Assembly (NCBI RefSeq): GCF_000963705.1
Contig: NZ_LAJY01000666.1
Location: 1-5,608 of the forward strand
Direction of reading: 5' to 3'
Length of the DNA: 5,608 nucleotides
Source: Elstera litoralis
GTDB lineage: Bacteria > Pseudomonadota > Alphaproteobacteria > Elsterales > Elsteraceae
Shown: piece by piece, positions 1-5,608 of the stretch
Numbering within the stretch: position 1 is the stretch's first letter
Layout of the letters: each line of letters begins with the position of its first letter
Notes under the pieces: model-generated
Seen by the model: only the letters and a program-made list of their open reading frames with translations
Told to the model about the DNA's origin: nothing
The model's database searches: none
Program-made: the position numbers and the translations under genes

Positions 1-693
1 CGCCGCCCGCGTGTCGCCATTCTCGCGACGGGTGATGAGGTTCGACGGCCCGGCGATCCGCTCGCGCCGGGGCAGATCGTCAGTTCCAATAGTTATGCGC
101 TGGCCGCGCTTATTCGCAGCTTCGGTGGCGCGCCGATATTGCTGCCTGTCGCGCCGGATACGCTCGGCGGGCTGGCCGAGGCGGCGAAGAATGCCCAAGG
201 CTGCGATCTGCTGCTGACCACCGGCGGCGCCTCGGTCGGCGATCATGATCTGGTGCAGCAGGGGCTTGGCGCGGTTGGCCTGTCGGTCGATTTCTGGAAA
301 CTCGCGCTGCGCCCCGGCAAACCGCTGATCTTCGGCACATTTGGCGATCGGCCCTTCCTGGGGCTGCCCGGCAACCCGGTTTCGACGATCGTCTGCGCAC
401 TGCTGTTCCTCAAACCCAGTATCGAGCGCCTGCTGGGGTTGCCGCGTCAGGCGTTGCCCAGCGTGCACCTGCCGCTCGGCGTGCCCCTGCCCGCCAACGA
501 TGGGCGACAGGATTATCTGCGCGCCCGGCGGGTCGCGGGGCACATCACGCCACTGCCCATTCAGGATAGCGCGATGATGAATGTTCTCGCGGACGCCGAT
601 GGATTGCTGGTACGCCCGCCCTTTGACCCCGCAAAAGCGGCAGGAGACTTGGTTTCGGTAATTTTGTTCCCGGCGGGTTCTCTTCCTGCTTGA
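1..693 (+). CDS. moeA: Molybdopterin molybdenumtransferase MoeA, C-terminal part (5' end outside window)
   Basis: MoeA inserts molybdate into adenylylated molybdopterin, the last step of basic molybdenum cofactor synthesis in the cytoplasm. The open frame enters at base 1 and ends at TGA 691-693, giving 230 visible residues of a family usually near 400, so about the first 170 are missing. Visible residues 5-34 start the MoCF-binding (MogA-like) domain with TGDEV (10-14) and SSNSYAL (28-34). Residues 73-83 read TTGGASVGDHD, the acidic active-site loop of this domain. K100-P108 (KLALRPGKP) and GLPGNPVS (121-128, with conserved prolines) complete the signature. Residues from about 155 to the end match the small beta-barrel C-terminal domain of MoeA (QDYLRARRV, then LADADGLLVRPP). 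lexA follows 60 bp downstream on the same strand, and the lexA SOS box lies inside the last codons of this gene. The frame is intact. The identification is firm; the related MoaB/MogA proteins lack the C-terminal domain. Confidence 0.95.
   Translation, partial: RRPRVAILATGDEVRRPGDPLAPGQIVSSNSYALAALIRSFGGAPILLPVAPDTLGGLAEAAKNAQGCDLLLTTGGASVGDHDLVQQGLGAVGLSVDFWKLALRPGKPLIFGTFGDRPFLGLPGNPVSTIVCALLFLKPSIERLLGLPRQALPSVHLPLGVPLPANDGRQDYLRARRVAGHITPLPIQDSAMMNVLADADGLLVRPPFDPAKAAGDLVSVILFPAGSLPA
666..680 (+). promoter_or_regulatory. Perfect alphaproteobacterial SOS (LexA) box, GTTC-N7-GTTC
   Basis: The bases GTTCCCGGCGGGTTC form an exact direct repeat GTTC-N7-GTTC, the known LexA recognition motif of Alphaproteobacteria. 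It sits in the last codons of moeA, 73 bp upstream of the lexA start codon and 9 bp upstream of a TTGACG -35 candidate. LexA genes are commonly autoregulated, so this is probably the lexA operator or one half of a two-site operator. The N7 spacer is GC-rich, so chance occurrence in coding DNA cannot be excluded; the position immediately before lexA makes it credible. Confidence 0.7.
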
Positions 694-718
694 CGCGGGC
701 CTGCGAATGAACATAGAA
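690..718 (+). promoter_or_regulatory. Candidate sigma-70 type promoter for lexA
   Basis: TTGACG at 690-695 matches five of six bases of the -35 consensus and overlaps the moeA stop codon. At a spacing of 16 or 17 bases lies CATAGA (712-717) or ATAGAA (713-718), a weak -10. Transcription would begin near 724, leaving a leader of about 30 bases before ATG 754. A GAAC cluster covers the -10, which is what an SOS-repressed promoter would need. This is inference from motif placement only. Confidence 0.4.
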
Positions 719-724
719 CGGAAC
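705..724 (+). promoter_or_regulatory. Second, degenerate LexA-box-like GAAC cluster over the lexA promoter
   Basis: GAAT (705-708) and GAAC (716-719) are 7 bases apart, a one-mismatch copy of GAAC-N7-GAAC, the reverse complement of the alphaproteobacterial SOS box. Two further GAAC words at 709-712 and 721-724 give four GAAC-like words in 20 bases; the exact pair 709/721 has an 8-base spacer instead of 7. The cluster overlaps the candidate lexA -10. It may be a weaker second LexA site. Binding is not shown by the sequence. Confidence 0.4.
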
Positions 725-753
725 GAGACTCAACCGGAAAGGAGCGGCGGGCC

Positions 754-1457
754 ATGCTCACCCCCAAACAGCACGAGCTTTTGCTCTATGTTCATCGGCG
801 TTTGGCGGAAACCGGCGTGTCGCCCTCCTTCGATGAAATGCGCGAAGCGCTCGATCTGCGCTCCAAATCCGGGATTCATCGGCTGATTACCGGGCTTGAG
901 GAGCGCGGCTTCATCCGCCGCTTGCCGCACCGGGCGCGGGCGCTGGAAATTCTGCGCCTGCCGGAAGCCGCCGCCAATCCGCAACCCGTCGCGCCGGTTG
1001 CCAGCCCGGACGCAGCTATGCCCGTGCCTTGATGCGCAGCCCGGTCGCGACCGCCTTCATGGCGCGCGCGGCGGCCAATCACACCAGTCTACCGCTCTAT
1101 GGCCGCATCGCCGCCGGTCTGCCGATTGAGGCGACGCGCGATACGGCGATGATCGATATTCCCAACCATCTCGTCGGCAAGGGCGACCATTACGCCCTGG
1201 AAGTGGCCGGGGATTCGATGGTTGAAGCAGGGATTCTGGACGGCGATATCACCATCATTCACCGCTGCGATACTGCCGAAAACGGCGCGATTATCGTCGC
1301 CCTCGTGGACGATCAGGAAGTCACGCTCAAGCGGCTGCGGCGCAAGGGCGCGTCGATTGCCCTGGAGCCTGCCAATAAAGCCTATGAAACCCGCATTTTC
1401 GGCCCGGATCGCGTGCGCATTCAAGGCAAACTTGTCGGGCTGCTGCGGCGCTACTGA
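754..1457 (+). CDS. lexA: LexA repressor, SOS regulator, split by a frame change in the interdomain linker
   Basis: LexA represses SOS genes and cleaves itself when RecA is activated by DNA damage. The first frame runs from ATG 754 (Shine-Dalgarno AAGGAG at 739-744, 9-base spacing) to TGA 1030-1032, 92 residues. It carries the N-terminal winged helix, including SPSFDEMREALDL and KSGIHRLITGLEERGFIRR, typical of alphaproteobacterial LexA. The remainder lies in the -1 frame, ending at TGA 1455-1457. That part has LPLYGRIAAGLPIEA with the Ala-Gly cleavage site (codons 1113-1118), the catalytic Ser in AGDSM (1215-1217) and the catalytic Lys in EVTLKRL (1329-1331). One added base in the linker, for example in CCC 1021-1023, gives a normal protein of about 234 residues. 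As written, the stop overlaps an ATG (TGATG, 1030-1034), so separate domains could be made by reinitiation. All key residues survive, so a sequencing indel is more likely than a dead gene. Family identification is firm; intactness is uncertain. Confidence 0.93.
1015..1035 (+). other. Frame break in lexA linker with TGATG stop/start overlap
   Basis: The N-terminal frame ends at TGA 1030-1032; the C-terminal frame can begin at TTG 1029 or ATG 1032, giving the overlap TGATG. Joining the frames needs one extra base (or a -1 shift) here. I see no classic slippery heptamer, and no strong Shine-Dalgarno just before 1032. The nearest homopolymer is CCC at 1021-1023, where a fourth C would restore a continuous linker reading MPRALMRSP. 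Confidence 0.75.
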
Positions 1458-2087
1458 GCCGGGGGTACGCGGCGGACAGGGGCAGGCGGCATCCAGCGCC
1501 GCCCGGTCTGGCGCGTGGCGGTAAACTGCGGCTTGCCGTCGATCAAATCGATGCGCAAGGGGGATTGTCGCTGAAGATAAGGCCGCGACTCGCGCCAAAC
1601 CGGGGCTGAGCAAGGCGTGCGAATCGGCGCGCTGGCGATAATCCCCCAAGCCTCGCGGCAATCCTGGGCCAGGGCCGCCGGATGACGGGTAAGGGCCAGC
1701 GGCCCCCGCGCGGTCGGAAAACGGCAGCCCCAGGGATCGCAGGTAGCAAGACTGCCCACGCCGCCCATCGCAACGAGGCGACGCGCGGCCAACGCTTCCC
1801 CCAGTACCCGTGCCGGGAGTGCGCTGGGCGTTGAGCCGAAAATCTCCACCACCCCATCGGCGCGGGGGACCGCAATTGTGCCGCCCTGCCCGCCGACCAG
1901 CAAAAACGGCGGCGGCGTGACGGCAGCAAGGCCAAGGGCCACCCCCAAGGGGGCGAGAGCCGCCCAGCGCAGCGCGCCGGTCCAAAGGCAGGCCCAGAGC
2001 CCGGCAACAACGATCAGCAGCAGTACGGTTTCGGAAAAAGCGGGCACCGGGATCGACGCGCCGGGCAGCCCGGCGACTGCCTCCGCC

Positions 2088-2100
2088 AGGGCCAATCAAG
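2088..2100 (-). other. comEC frame break 3 (one base apparently missing)
   Basis: On the comEC strand the Competence-domain frame reads WLDW and then turns into arginine-rich out-of-frame peptide. The C-terminal frame is picked up from ALAEAVAGLPGA. One extra G in the GG at 2093-2092 gives WLDWALAEAVAGL without a gap, so a homopolymer undercall fits. Confidence 0.65.
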
Positions 2101-2954
2101 CCATCGATCCCCCATCCCCGCGAGGCCCCAGCCCCAGGCATCGAGGCCGAACGGCAGCAGCAGAAACCCGAGTACGACCCCCGGCATAATCACGAGCCCG
2201 GTCAAGGGAATCGCCAGCAGGTTGGCGACGATTCCATACAGGGCAATCGTGTGAAAATGAAAGGCCGTGAAGGGGGCCGTCGCCACGGTCGCCACCAGCG
2301 ACGTGAGCAGTGCCGAGCCGACCGCGATCACCGGCCCCAGAATGCCACCATAGGCCGCGCGCAACCGCGATAACCAGGGGCCGATAATTTCATAGCCCGA
2401 AATCAGCGCGATCACCGCCGCAAACGACATTTGAAAGCCGGGGTTCAGCAGCGCCTCCGGCGAGCCCAGCAGCACCAACACGGCAGCGACCGCCACTGTG
2501 CGCAGGGTCAGCGGCGTGCGGTCGAGCAGAATGGCGAGCAGCACGACGCCGGTCATAATCACCGAGCGCTGAACGGGCACGTCCCACCCGGCCAGCACGC
2601 CATAGAGCAGAACCAGCGCCGCCGTCGGCCAAACCGCGAGCTTCTTGGTATCGACGCGCAGGGCAATCGCCGGAACCAGGGCCAGCCCGCGCCGGGTGAA
2701 CACCATCGCCAGCGCCGCCACCAGCCCAATATGGAGCCCGCTGATCGACAGAATATGCGTCAACCCGCTGTCGCGCATGGCGAGGCGTACCGGCCCCTCA
2801 ATCCCGCTTTGATCGCCGACCGCAAGCGCAATGGCGATTTCCCCCGCCACTCCGGGGACGTGCTGGCGAATGCGCTCCGCCAGCGCCGCCCGCCCAGCGG
2901 TCAGAAACGGCACGTCTCCGCCCGCCTGAACCTCCAGCGCATAAATGGTGCCGT

Positions 2955-2980
2955 GCCCAAACAATGCCTTGGAAAAACTG
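2955..2980 (-). other. comEC frame break 2 (one base apparently extra)
   Basis: Upstream the frame reads PGGFDSRLAQFF; downstream the frame carries FGHGTIYALEVQAGG and continues into the Competence domain. Removing one base restores continuity. The best homopolymer candidate is the five-base run at 2973-2977 (A on the + strand), which would give RLAQFSKALFGHGTIYAL; CCC 2956-2958 and AAA 2959-2961 are alternatives. Confidence 0.6.
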
Positions 2981-3141
2981 CGCCAGTCGTGAATCGAACC
3001 CGCCCGGGGCCAGGGGCGGCGGCACCGGCGTTAGCACCGCCTGCACCCGAACCCGCGCGCCGACCGGGGGAGCCTCGCCCGCGCGCAGCGTGAGCCGCAC
3101 GCGCCCGTCACCGACCTCCGGCACGGCAGCTCCATCGCGCA

Positions 3142-3150
3142 TCAGCCCGT
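3142..3150 (-). other. comEC frame break 1 (one base apparently missing)
   Basis: The N-terminal membrane frame ends GRTETGLRLTLTG at TGA 3144-3142, while the next frame reads GLMRDGAAVPEVGDGRVRL. One extra base in the three-base run at 3146-3148 (CCC on the + strand) joins them as LRLTLTGLMRDG. Confidence 0.65.
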
Positions 3151-3564
3151 CAACGTGAGGCGAAGGCCGGTTTCGGTTCGCCCGACCGCCACAACCTCCG
3201 CCCCATACCATTGGACGGTGAGCGGCCAACTCAAGCCAACCGGCGCGGTCAGCAGGCTATGTACCTGTGCAGCCGCAAAACCGCAGGCGACGAAACCGAC
3301 GGCGCGCAGGCTGAGAATGATCCAGGTTGCCGCCCGACGGGTCAGCAGCAGCGCCACGCCCCCCGCCAGCGGCAAAAAAAGCAACCCGAGCGGCGGATCG
3401 CGCGGCAGACCGAAGAAAACCCCGATGCCAAGCCCCAAGCACCCCGGCACCCACAGGCCGAACCGATCCGCCTGCGCCGCCCAAAGCCCCTGCAAAGCCT
3501 GACGAATCCCGATCCACTGGGCGAGCCAATGCCCCCACATCAGTTGGATCGGTGCCGTCCGCAT

Positions 3565-3751
3565 CGCAGGCCATCCTCCGGAAAAAAACCGGTAAAAATC
3601 ACAGGGATATTACACGAAAACCGCCGATCCCCGCCCATCATTCCAGTTTTAGCAATCCTGTCCAGACCGGATGACGCCGATAATCGGGTTTCGTTGTGCC
3701 GCGCAACATGCTAGACCGTTGGCACTTATTCCTTGTGGTTATGGATTCTGC
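3565..3751. other. Divergent comEC-gltX intergenic region
   Basis: These 187 bases must hold the promoters for both genes. On the comEC side a GGAGG ribosome site (reverse complement of 3575-3579) is clear. On the gltX side I see only a weak candidate: TTGGCA at 3719-3724 with TATGGA at 3740-3745, 15 bases apart. CCGG words flank an A7 run at 3577-3591, without the form of a terminator. No RNA gene or riboswitch was recognised. Confidence 0.5.
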
Positions 3752-5164
3752 ATGAGCATCGTTACACGCTTTGCCCCCTCGCCCACCGGCTTTCTCCACA
3801 TCGGCGGCGGACGCACGGCGTTGTTCAACTGGCTCTACGCCCGGCATTTGGGCGGCAAATTCCTCCTGCGCATCGAAGATACCGACCGTCAGCGCTCAAC
3901 CCCGGAAGCGGTCGAGGCGATTATGAAGGGCCTCAAATGGCTGGGGCTCGATTGGGATGGCGAGGTGGTGTTCCAATTCGCCCGCGCCGGACGGCACGCC
4001 GAGGTCGCCAATCAGCTTCTCGCCCAGGGCCGTGCCTATCGCTGCTATGCGACGACCGAAGAGCTGGAGGCGATGCGCGAAGCCCAACGCGCCGCAGGCC
4101 AGCCGGTGCGCTACGATGGTCGCTGGCGCGACCGCGACCCCAGCGAGGCCCCGGCGAATACGCCCTTCGTCATTCGCCTAAAAGCGCCGCAAACTGGCGA
4201 AACCACCGTGAACGATCAGGTTCAGGGGGCCGTGACCGTCGCCAATGCCCAGCTTGACGATATGGTGCTGCTGCGCGCCGATGGTACGCCCACCTATATG
4301 CTGTCGGTCGTCGTTGACGATCACGATATGGATATCACCCACGTCATTCGCGGCGACGATCATCTAACCAATACGTTTCGGCAGGTGCAGCTTTATCGGG
4401 CGATGGATTGGGAGGTTCCGACCTTCGCCCATATTCCGCTGATTCATGGACCGGACGGGGCGAAACTCTCCAAGCGTCACGGCGCGCTGGGCGTTGAAGC
4501 CTATGAGGCGATGGGCTATCTGCCCGAAGCGATGCGGAATTATCTGCTGCGCCTCGGCTGGGGGCATGGCGACGAAGAGGTGATTAGCACCGAGCGCGCT
4601 ATTAACCTGTTCGACATTACCGCTGTCGGCCGCGCGCCGTCGCGCTTCGATTTCGTCAAGCTCGCCAACGTTAACGGCCATTACATGAAGGAAGCGACGC
4701 CAGCGCATCTGCTGCCCGCCGTAACCCCCCTCGTGACCGAAAGGCTGGGCCGCGCGCTGACGGACGCCGAAAGCGCGCTGCTGCTGCGCGCCCTTCCCGG
4801 CCTGCAACCGCGCGCCAAAACCCTCGTGGAACTGGCGGAAGGCGCGCTGTTCTACTTCAAAGCTCGCCCCTTGGTTCTCGATGCCAAAGCCGCCGCGATG
4901 ATGGAAAAATACCGAGACCTCGTGTCGCAGGCGCGCACTGCCCTTGAAACGCAAAGCGACTGGACGGCTGCCGCATTGGAAGCCACAATCCGGGCGCTCG
5001 CCGAACAGGCTTCTGCCAAACTGGGCGATTTCGCGCAACCTTTGCGCGCCGCCCTCACCGGCAGCACAGTATCGCCGCCGATTTTCGACGTGCTCGAAAT
5101 TTTGGGGCGCGACGAAGCCTGCGGACGGATCGCCGATGCGCTCGCTGCGCCCGCAGCAGCCTAA
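3752..5164 (+). CDS. gltX: Glutamyl-tRNA synthetase (GluRS)
   Basis: This cytoplasmic class I enzyme charges tRNA-Glu with glutamate using ATP, and in many Alphaproteobacteria also mischarges tRNA-Gln for GatCAB. The gene is intact, 470 residues, stop TAA 5162-5164. ATG 3752 was chosen because the protein then begins MSIVTRFAPSPTG, the usual N-terminus; the frame stays open to an upstream ATG at 3671, but those 27 residues match nothing in the family. The HIGH motif is HIGG at residues 16-19, IEDTDR follows near residue 44, and the KMSKS motif is KLSKR at 238-242. The anticodon-binding helical domain fills roughly 320-470. In the region where many bacterial enzymes bind zinc, YRCYATTEEL and RYDGRWRD keep only one cysteine, so zinc binding is unlikely. 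The start has only a weak Shine-Dalgarno (GGA 3743-3745). gltA follows 100 bp downstream on the same strand. Whether it is discriminating or non-discriminating cannot be told from motifs alone. Confidence 0.97.
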   Translation: MSIVTRFAPSPTGFLHIGGGRTALFNWLYARHLGGKFLLRIEDTDRQRSTPEAVEAIMKGLKWLGLDWDGEVVFQFARAGRHAEVANQLLAQGRAYRCYATTEELEAMREAQRAAGQPVRYDGRWRDRDPSEAPANTPFVIRLKAPQTGETTVNDQVQGAVTVANAQLDDMVLLRADGTPTYMLSVVVDDHDMDITHVIRGDDHLTNTFRQVQLYRAMDWEVPTFAHIPLIHGPDGAKLSKRHGALGVEAYEAMGYLPEAMRNYLLRLGWGHGDEEVISTERAINLFDITAVGRAPSRFDFVKLANVNGHYMKEATPAHLLPAVTPLVTERLGRALTDAESALLLRALPGLQPRAKTLVELAEGALFYFKARPLVLDAKAAAMMEKYRDLVSQARTALETQSDWTAAALEATIRALAEQASAKLGDFAQPLRAALTGSTVSPPIFDVLEILGRDEACGRIADALAAPAAA

Positions 5165-5197
5165 CGGCGTTAAGGCCTAGGACCCTGGGGGAGGGTC
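5162..5197 (+). repeat. Short palindromes at the gltX 3' end, possible weak terminator hairpin
   Basis: TAACGGCGTTA (5162-5172) is a perfect 5+5 palindrome that includes the gltX stop codon. GACCCT (5181-5186) and AGGGTC (5192-5197) form a perfect 6-bp stem around a G5 loop. No T-run follows, so this is not a convincing intrinsic terminator; it could be a weak pause, an mRNA-end stabiliser or chance. About 65 bases remain before gltA, in which I find no confident promoter. Confidence 0.3.
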
Positions 5198-5264
5198 GAT
5201 GACGAACGGGTACCGCTTCGATCGGTTACGGTAGAAAAGGTCCAAAATATAAAGGGGATGAGAG

Positions 5265-5608
5265 ATGAGTAACACACCTAAGAAAACGGTGACGATTACT
5301 GACAATGCTACGGGTAAAACGGCTGAATTCCCGGTTCTTCCCGGCACGCTCGGGCCAGAAGTTATTGATATCCGCGCTCTCTACCCCCAACTCGGCTATT
5401 TCACCTACGATCCGGGCTTTATGGCCACGGGTTCGTGTGAAAGCACCATCACCTATATCGATGGGGATGAAGGCGTTCTGCTGCATCGCGGCTATAAGAT
5501 CGCCGAACTTGCCGAACAGAGCGACTTTCTGGAAGTTTGCTACCTGCTGCTGAATGGCGAATTGCCCAAGGCCGACGAAAAGCAGGAATTCGATCACGCC
5601 ATCACCTA
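5265..5608 (+). CDS. gltA: Citrate synthase, N-terminal part (3' end outside window)
   Basis: Citrate synthase condenses acetyl-CoA with oxaloacetate at the entry of the TCA cycle. The frame opens at ATG 5265 with AAGGGG at 5252-5257, 7 bases before the start, and runs off the right edge after 114 codons plus two bases; the full protein is usually about 430 residues. Visible landmarks of the type II (Gram-negative hexameric) enzyme are LPGTLGPEVIDIRALY (about residues 25-40), FTYDPGFMATGSCESTITYIDGDEGVLLHRGY (about 44-75) and FLEVCYLLLNGELP (about 86-99). The catalytic histidines and aspartate lie beyond the window. The same-strand position after gltX could mean read-through, but a 100-bp spacer with hairpins leaves room for its own promoter. 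Methylcitrate synthase is less likely given the type II N-terminal extension before DPGF. Confidence 0.95.
   Translation, partial: MSNTPKKTVTITDNATGKTAEFPVLPGTLGPEVIDIRALYPQLGYFTYDPGFMATGSCESTITYIDGDEGVLLHRGYKIAELAEQSDFLEVCYLLLNGELPKADEKQEFDHAIT

Larger units (their letters stand above)
1451..3564 (-). pseudogene. comEC: ComEC/Rec2 family DNA-uptake membrane protein, frame broken at three places
   Basis: ComEC forms the inner-membrane channel through which single-stranded DNA enters the cytoplasm in competence. Start ATG is at 3564-3562 with GGAGG 10 bases upstream; stop TAG is at 1453-1451. With three one-base repairs it encodes about 704 residues, a normal length for alphaproteobacterial ComEC. 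Residues 36-98 hold three membrane segments, followed to about 200 by a soluble OB-like region (VRLTLRAGEAPPVGARVRV). The Competence domain follows, with the hallmark SGLHIGL (about residue 275, bases 2742 and below), VQRSVIM, NPGFQMSF, ATAPFTAFHFH and many membrane helices. The C-terminal part, from about 491, has two more helices and then a soluble region with CDPWGC (1741-1724) and RHPAALAQDC. I see no HxHxDH metallo-beta-lactamase motif there. Frame changes lie near 3146, 2955-2980 and 2092. Motifs are intact in every segment, so this is either sequence error or very recent inactivation. It is divergent from gltX and convergent with lexA. Confidence 0.88.

Noticed and set aside
1021..1035. 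Programmed -1 ribosomal frameshifting in lexA
   Set aside because: No X-XXY-YYZ slippery heptamer and no obvious downstream stimulatory hairpin; a sequence indel or reinitiation explains it better.
1089..2141. A 350-codon open frame on the minus strand antisense to lexA and across the comEC tail
   Set aside because: Its product is arginine/glycine/proline-rich with no recognisable domain, and it overlaps frames with clear LexA and ComEC motifs; it is a high-GC shadow.
2431..3093. A 220-codon plus-strand open frame opposite comEC
   Set aside because: The product is rich in Arg, Gln, Pro and Ala with no domain; the opposite strand carries clear ComEC motifs.
3257..3574. An alternative comEC-strand start at ATG 3574
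   Set aside because: It opens a different frame with an Asp/Gly/Ala-rich product lacking the membrane segments; ATG 3564 leads into the hydrophobic ComEC N-terminus.
3577..3591. CCGG-A7-CCGG as a terminator
   Set aside because: The stem would be only 4 bp with the homopolymer in the loop, and it lies upstream of comEC, not after a gene.
3720..3738. A sigma-54 promoter at TGGCAC before gltX
   Set aside because: No TTGC element sits at the required distance (TTGTG is too far and lacks the GC pair).
3671..3751. A 27-residue N-terminal extension of GluRS from ATG 3671
   Set aside because: GluRS proteins begin just before the FAPSPTG motif, matching ATG 3752; the extension resembles nothing and has no good ribosome site.
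4364..5038. A 224-codon minus-strand open frame inside gltX
   Set aside because: It is antisense to an intact gltX, has no family motif and is expected by chance in GC-rich coding DNA.
5258..5272. A four-codon ORF (ATG 5258 to TAA 5270-5272) overlapping the gltA start
   Set aside because: Its start lies directly against the gltA Shine-Dalgarno, too close to use it; probably chance.
1..5608. tRNA, rRNA, CRISPR array, insertion sequence or phage genes
   Set aside because: No cloverleaf, regular spaced repeats, transposase motifs or terminal inverted repeats were seen.

Overview
The window is GC-rich chromosomal DNA that looks alphaproteobacterial. The LexA sequence, a perfect GTTC-N7-GTTC SOS box, the ComEC type and a glutamyl-tRNA synthetase lacking its zinc cysteines all fit that class. 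The order moeA - lexA - comEC - gltX - gltA suggests a Rhodospirillales-like member; this placement is inference from family knowledge, not a database result.

Layout: 1-693 (+) is the 3' part of moeA (molybdenum cofactor synthesis, cut by the left edge). 694-753 is a short gap which, with the end of moeA, holds the probable lexA control region: a perfect SOS box at 666-680, a TTGACG -35 candidate at 690, and a GAAC cluster at 705-724 over the candidate -10. 754-1457 (+) is lexA, split into two frames in the linker between its DNA-binding and autoproteolysis domains. 1451-3564 (-) is comEC/rec2, a DNA-uptake membrane channel gene, convergent with lexA (7-bp overlap of 3' ends) and broken by three frame changes. 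3565-3751 is the divergent intergenic region between comEC and gltX. 3752-5164 (+) is an intact gltX, 5165-5264 a 100-bp spacer with short palindromes, and 5265-5608 (+) the first 114 codons of gltA (citrate synthase), cut by the right edge. No stretch longer than 300 bases lacks a gene.

The genes are mostly housekeeping: cofactor synthesis, SOS control, DNA uptake, tRNA charging and TCA-cycle entry. They do not form one pathway; only the SOS regulator beside a DNA-uptake channel hints at a functional link. The main anomaly is four frame breaks in about 2.8 kb (one in lexA, three in comEC). Each can be repaired by one base in a short homopolymer, and protein motifs are preserved on both sides, so sequencing or assembly indels are the leading explanation; recent decay or, for lexA, termination-reinitiation at a TGATG overlap are alternatives. 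I see no RNA gene, CRISPR array, insertion sequence or convincing new system here.
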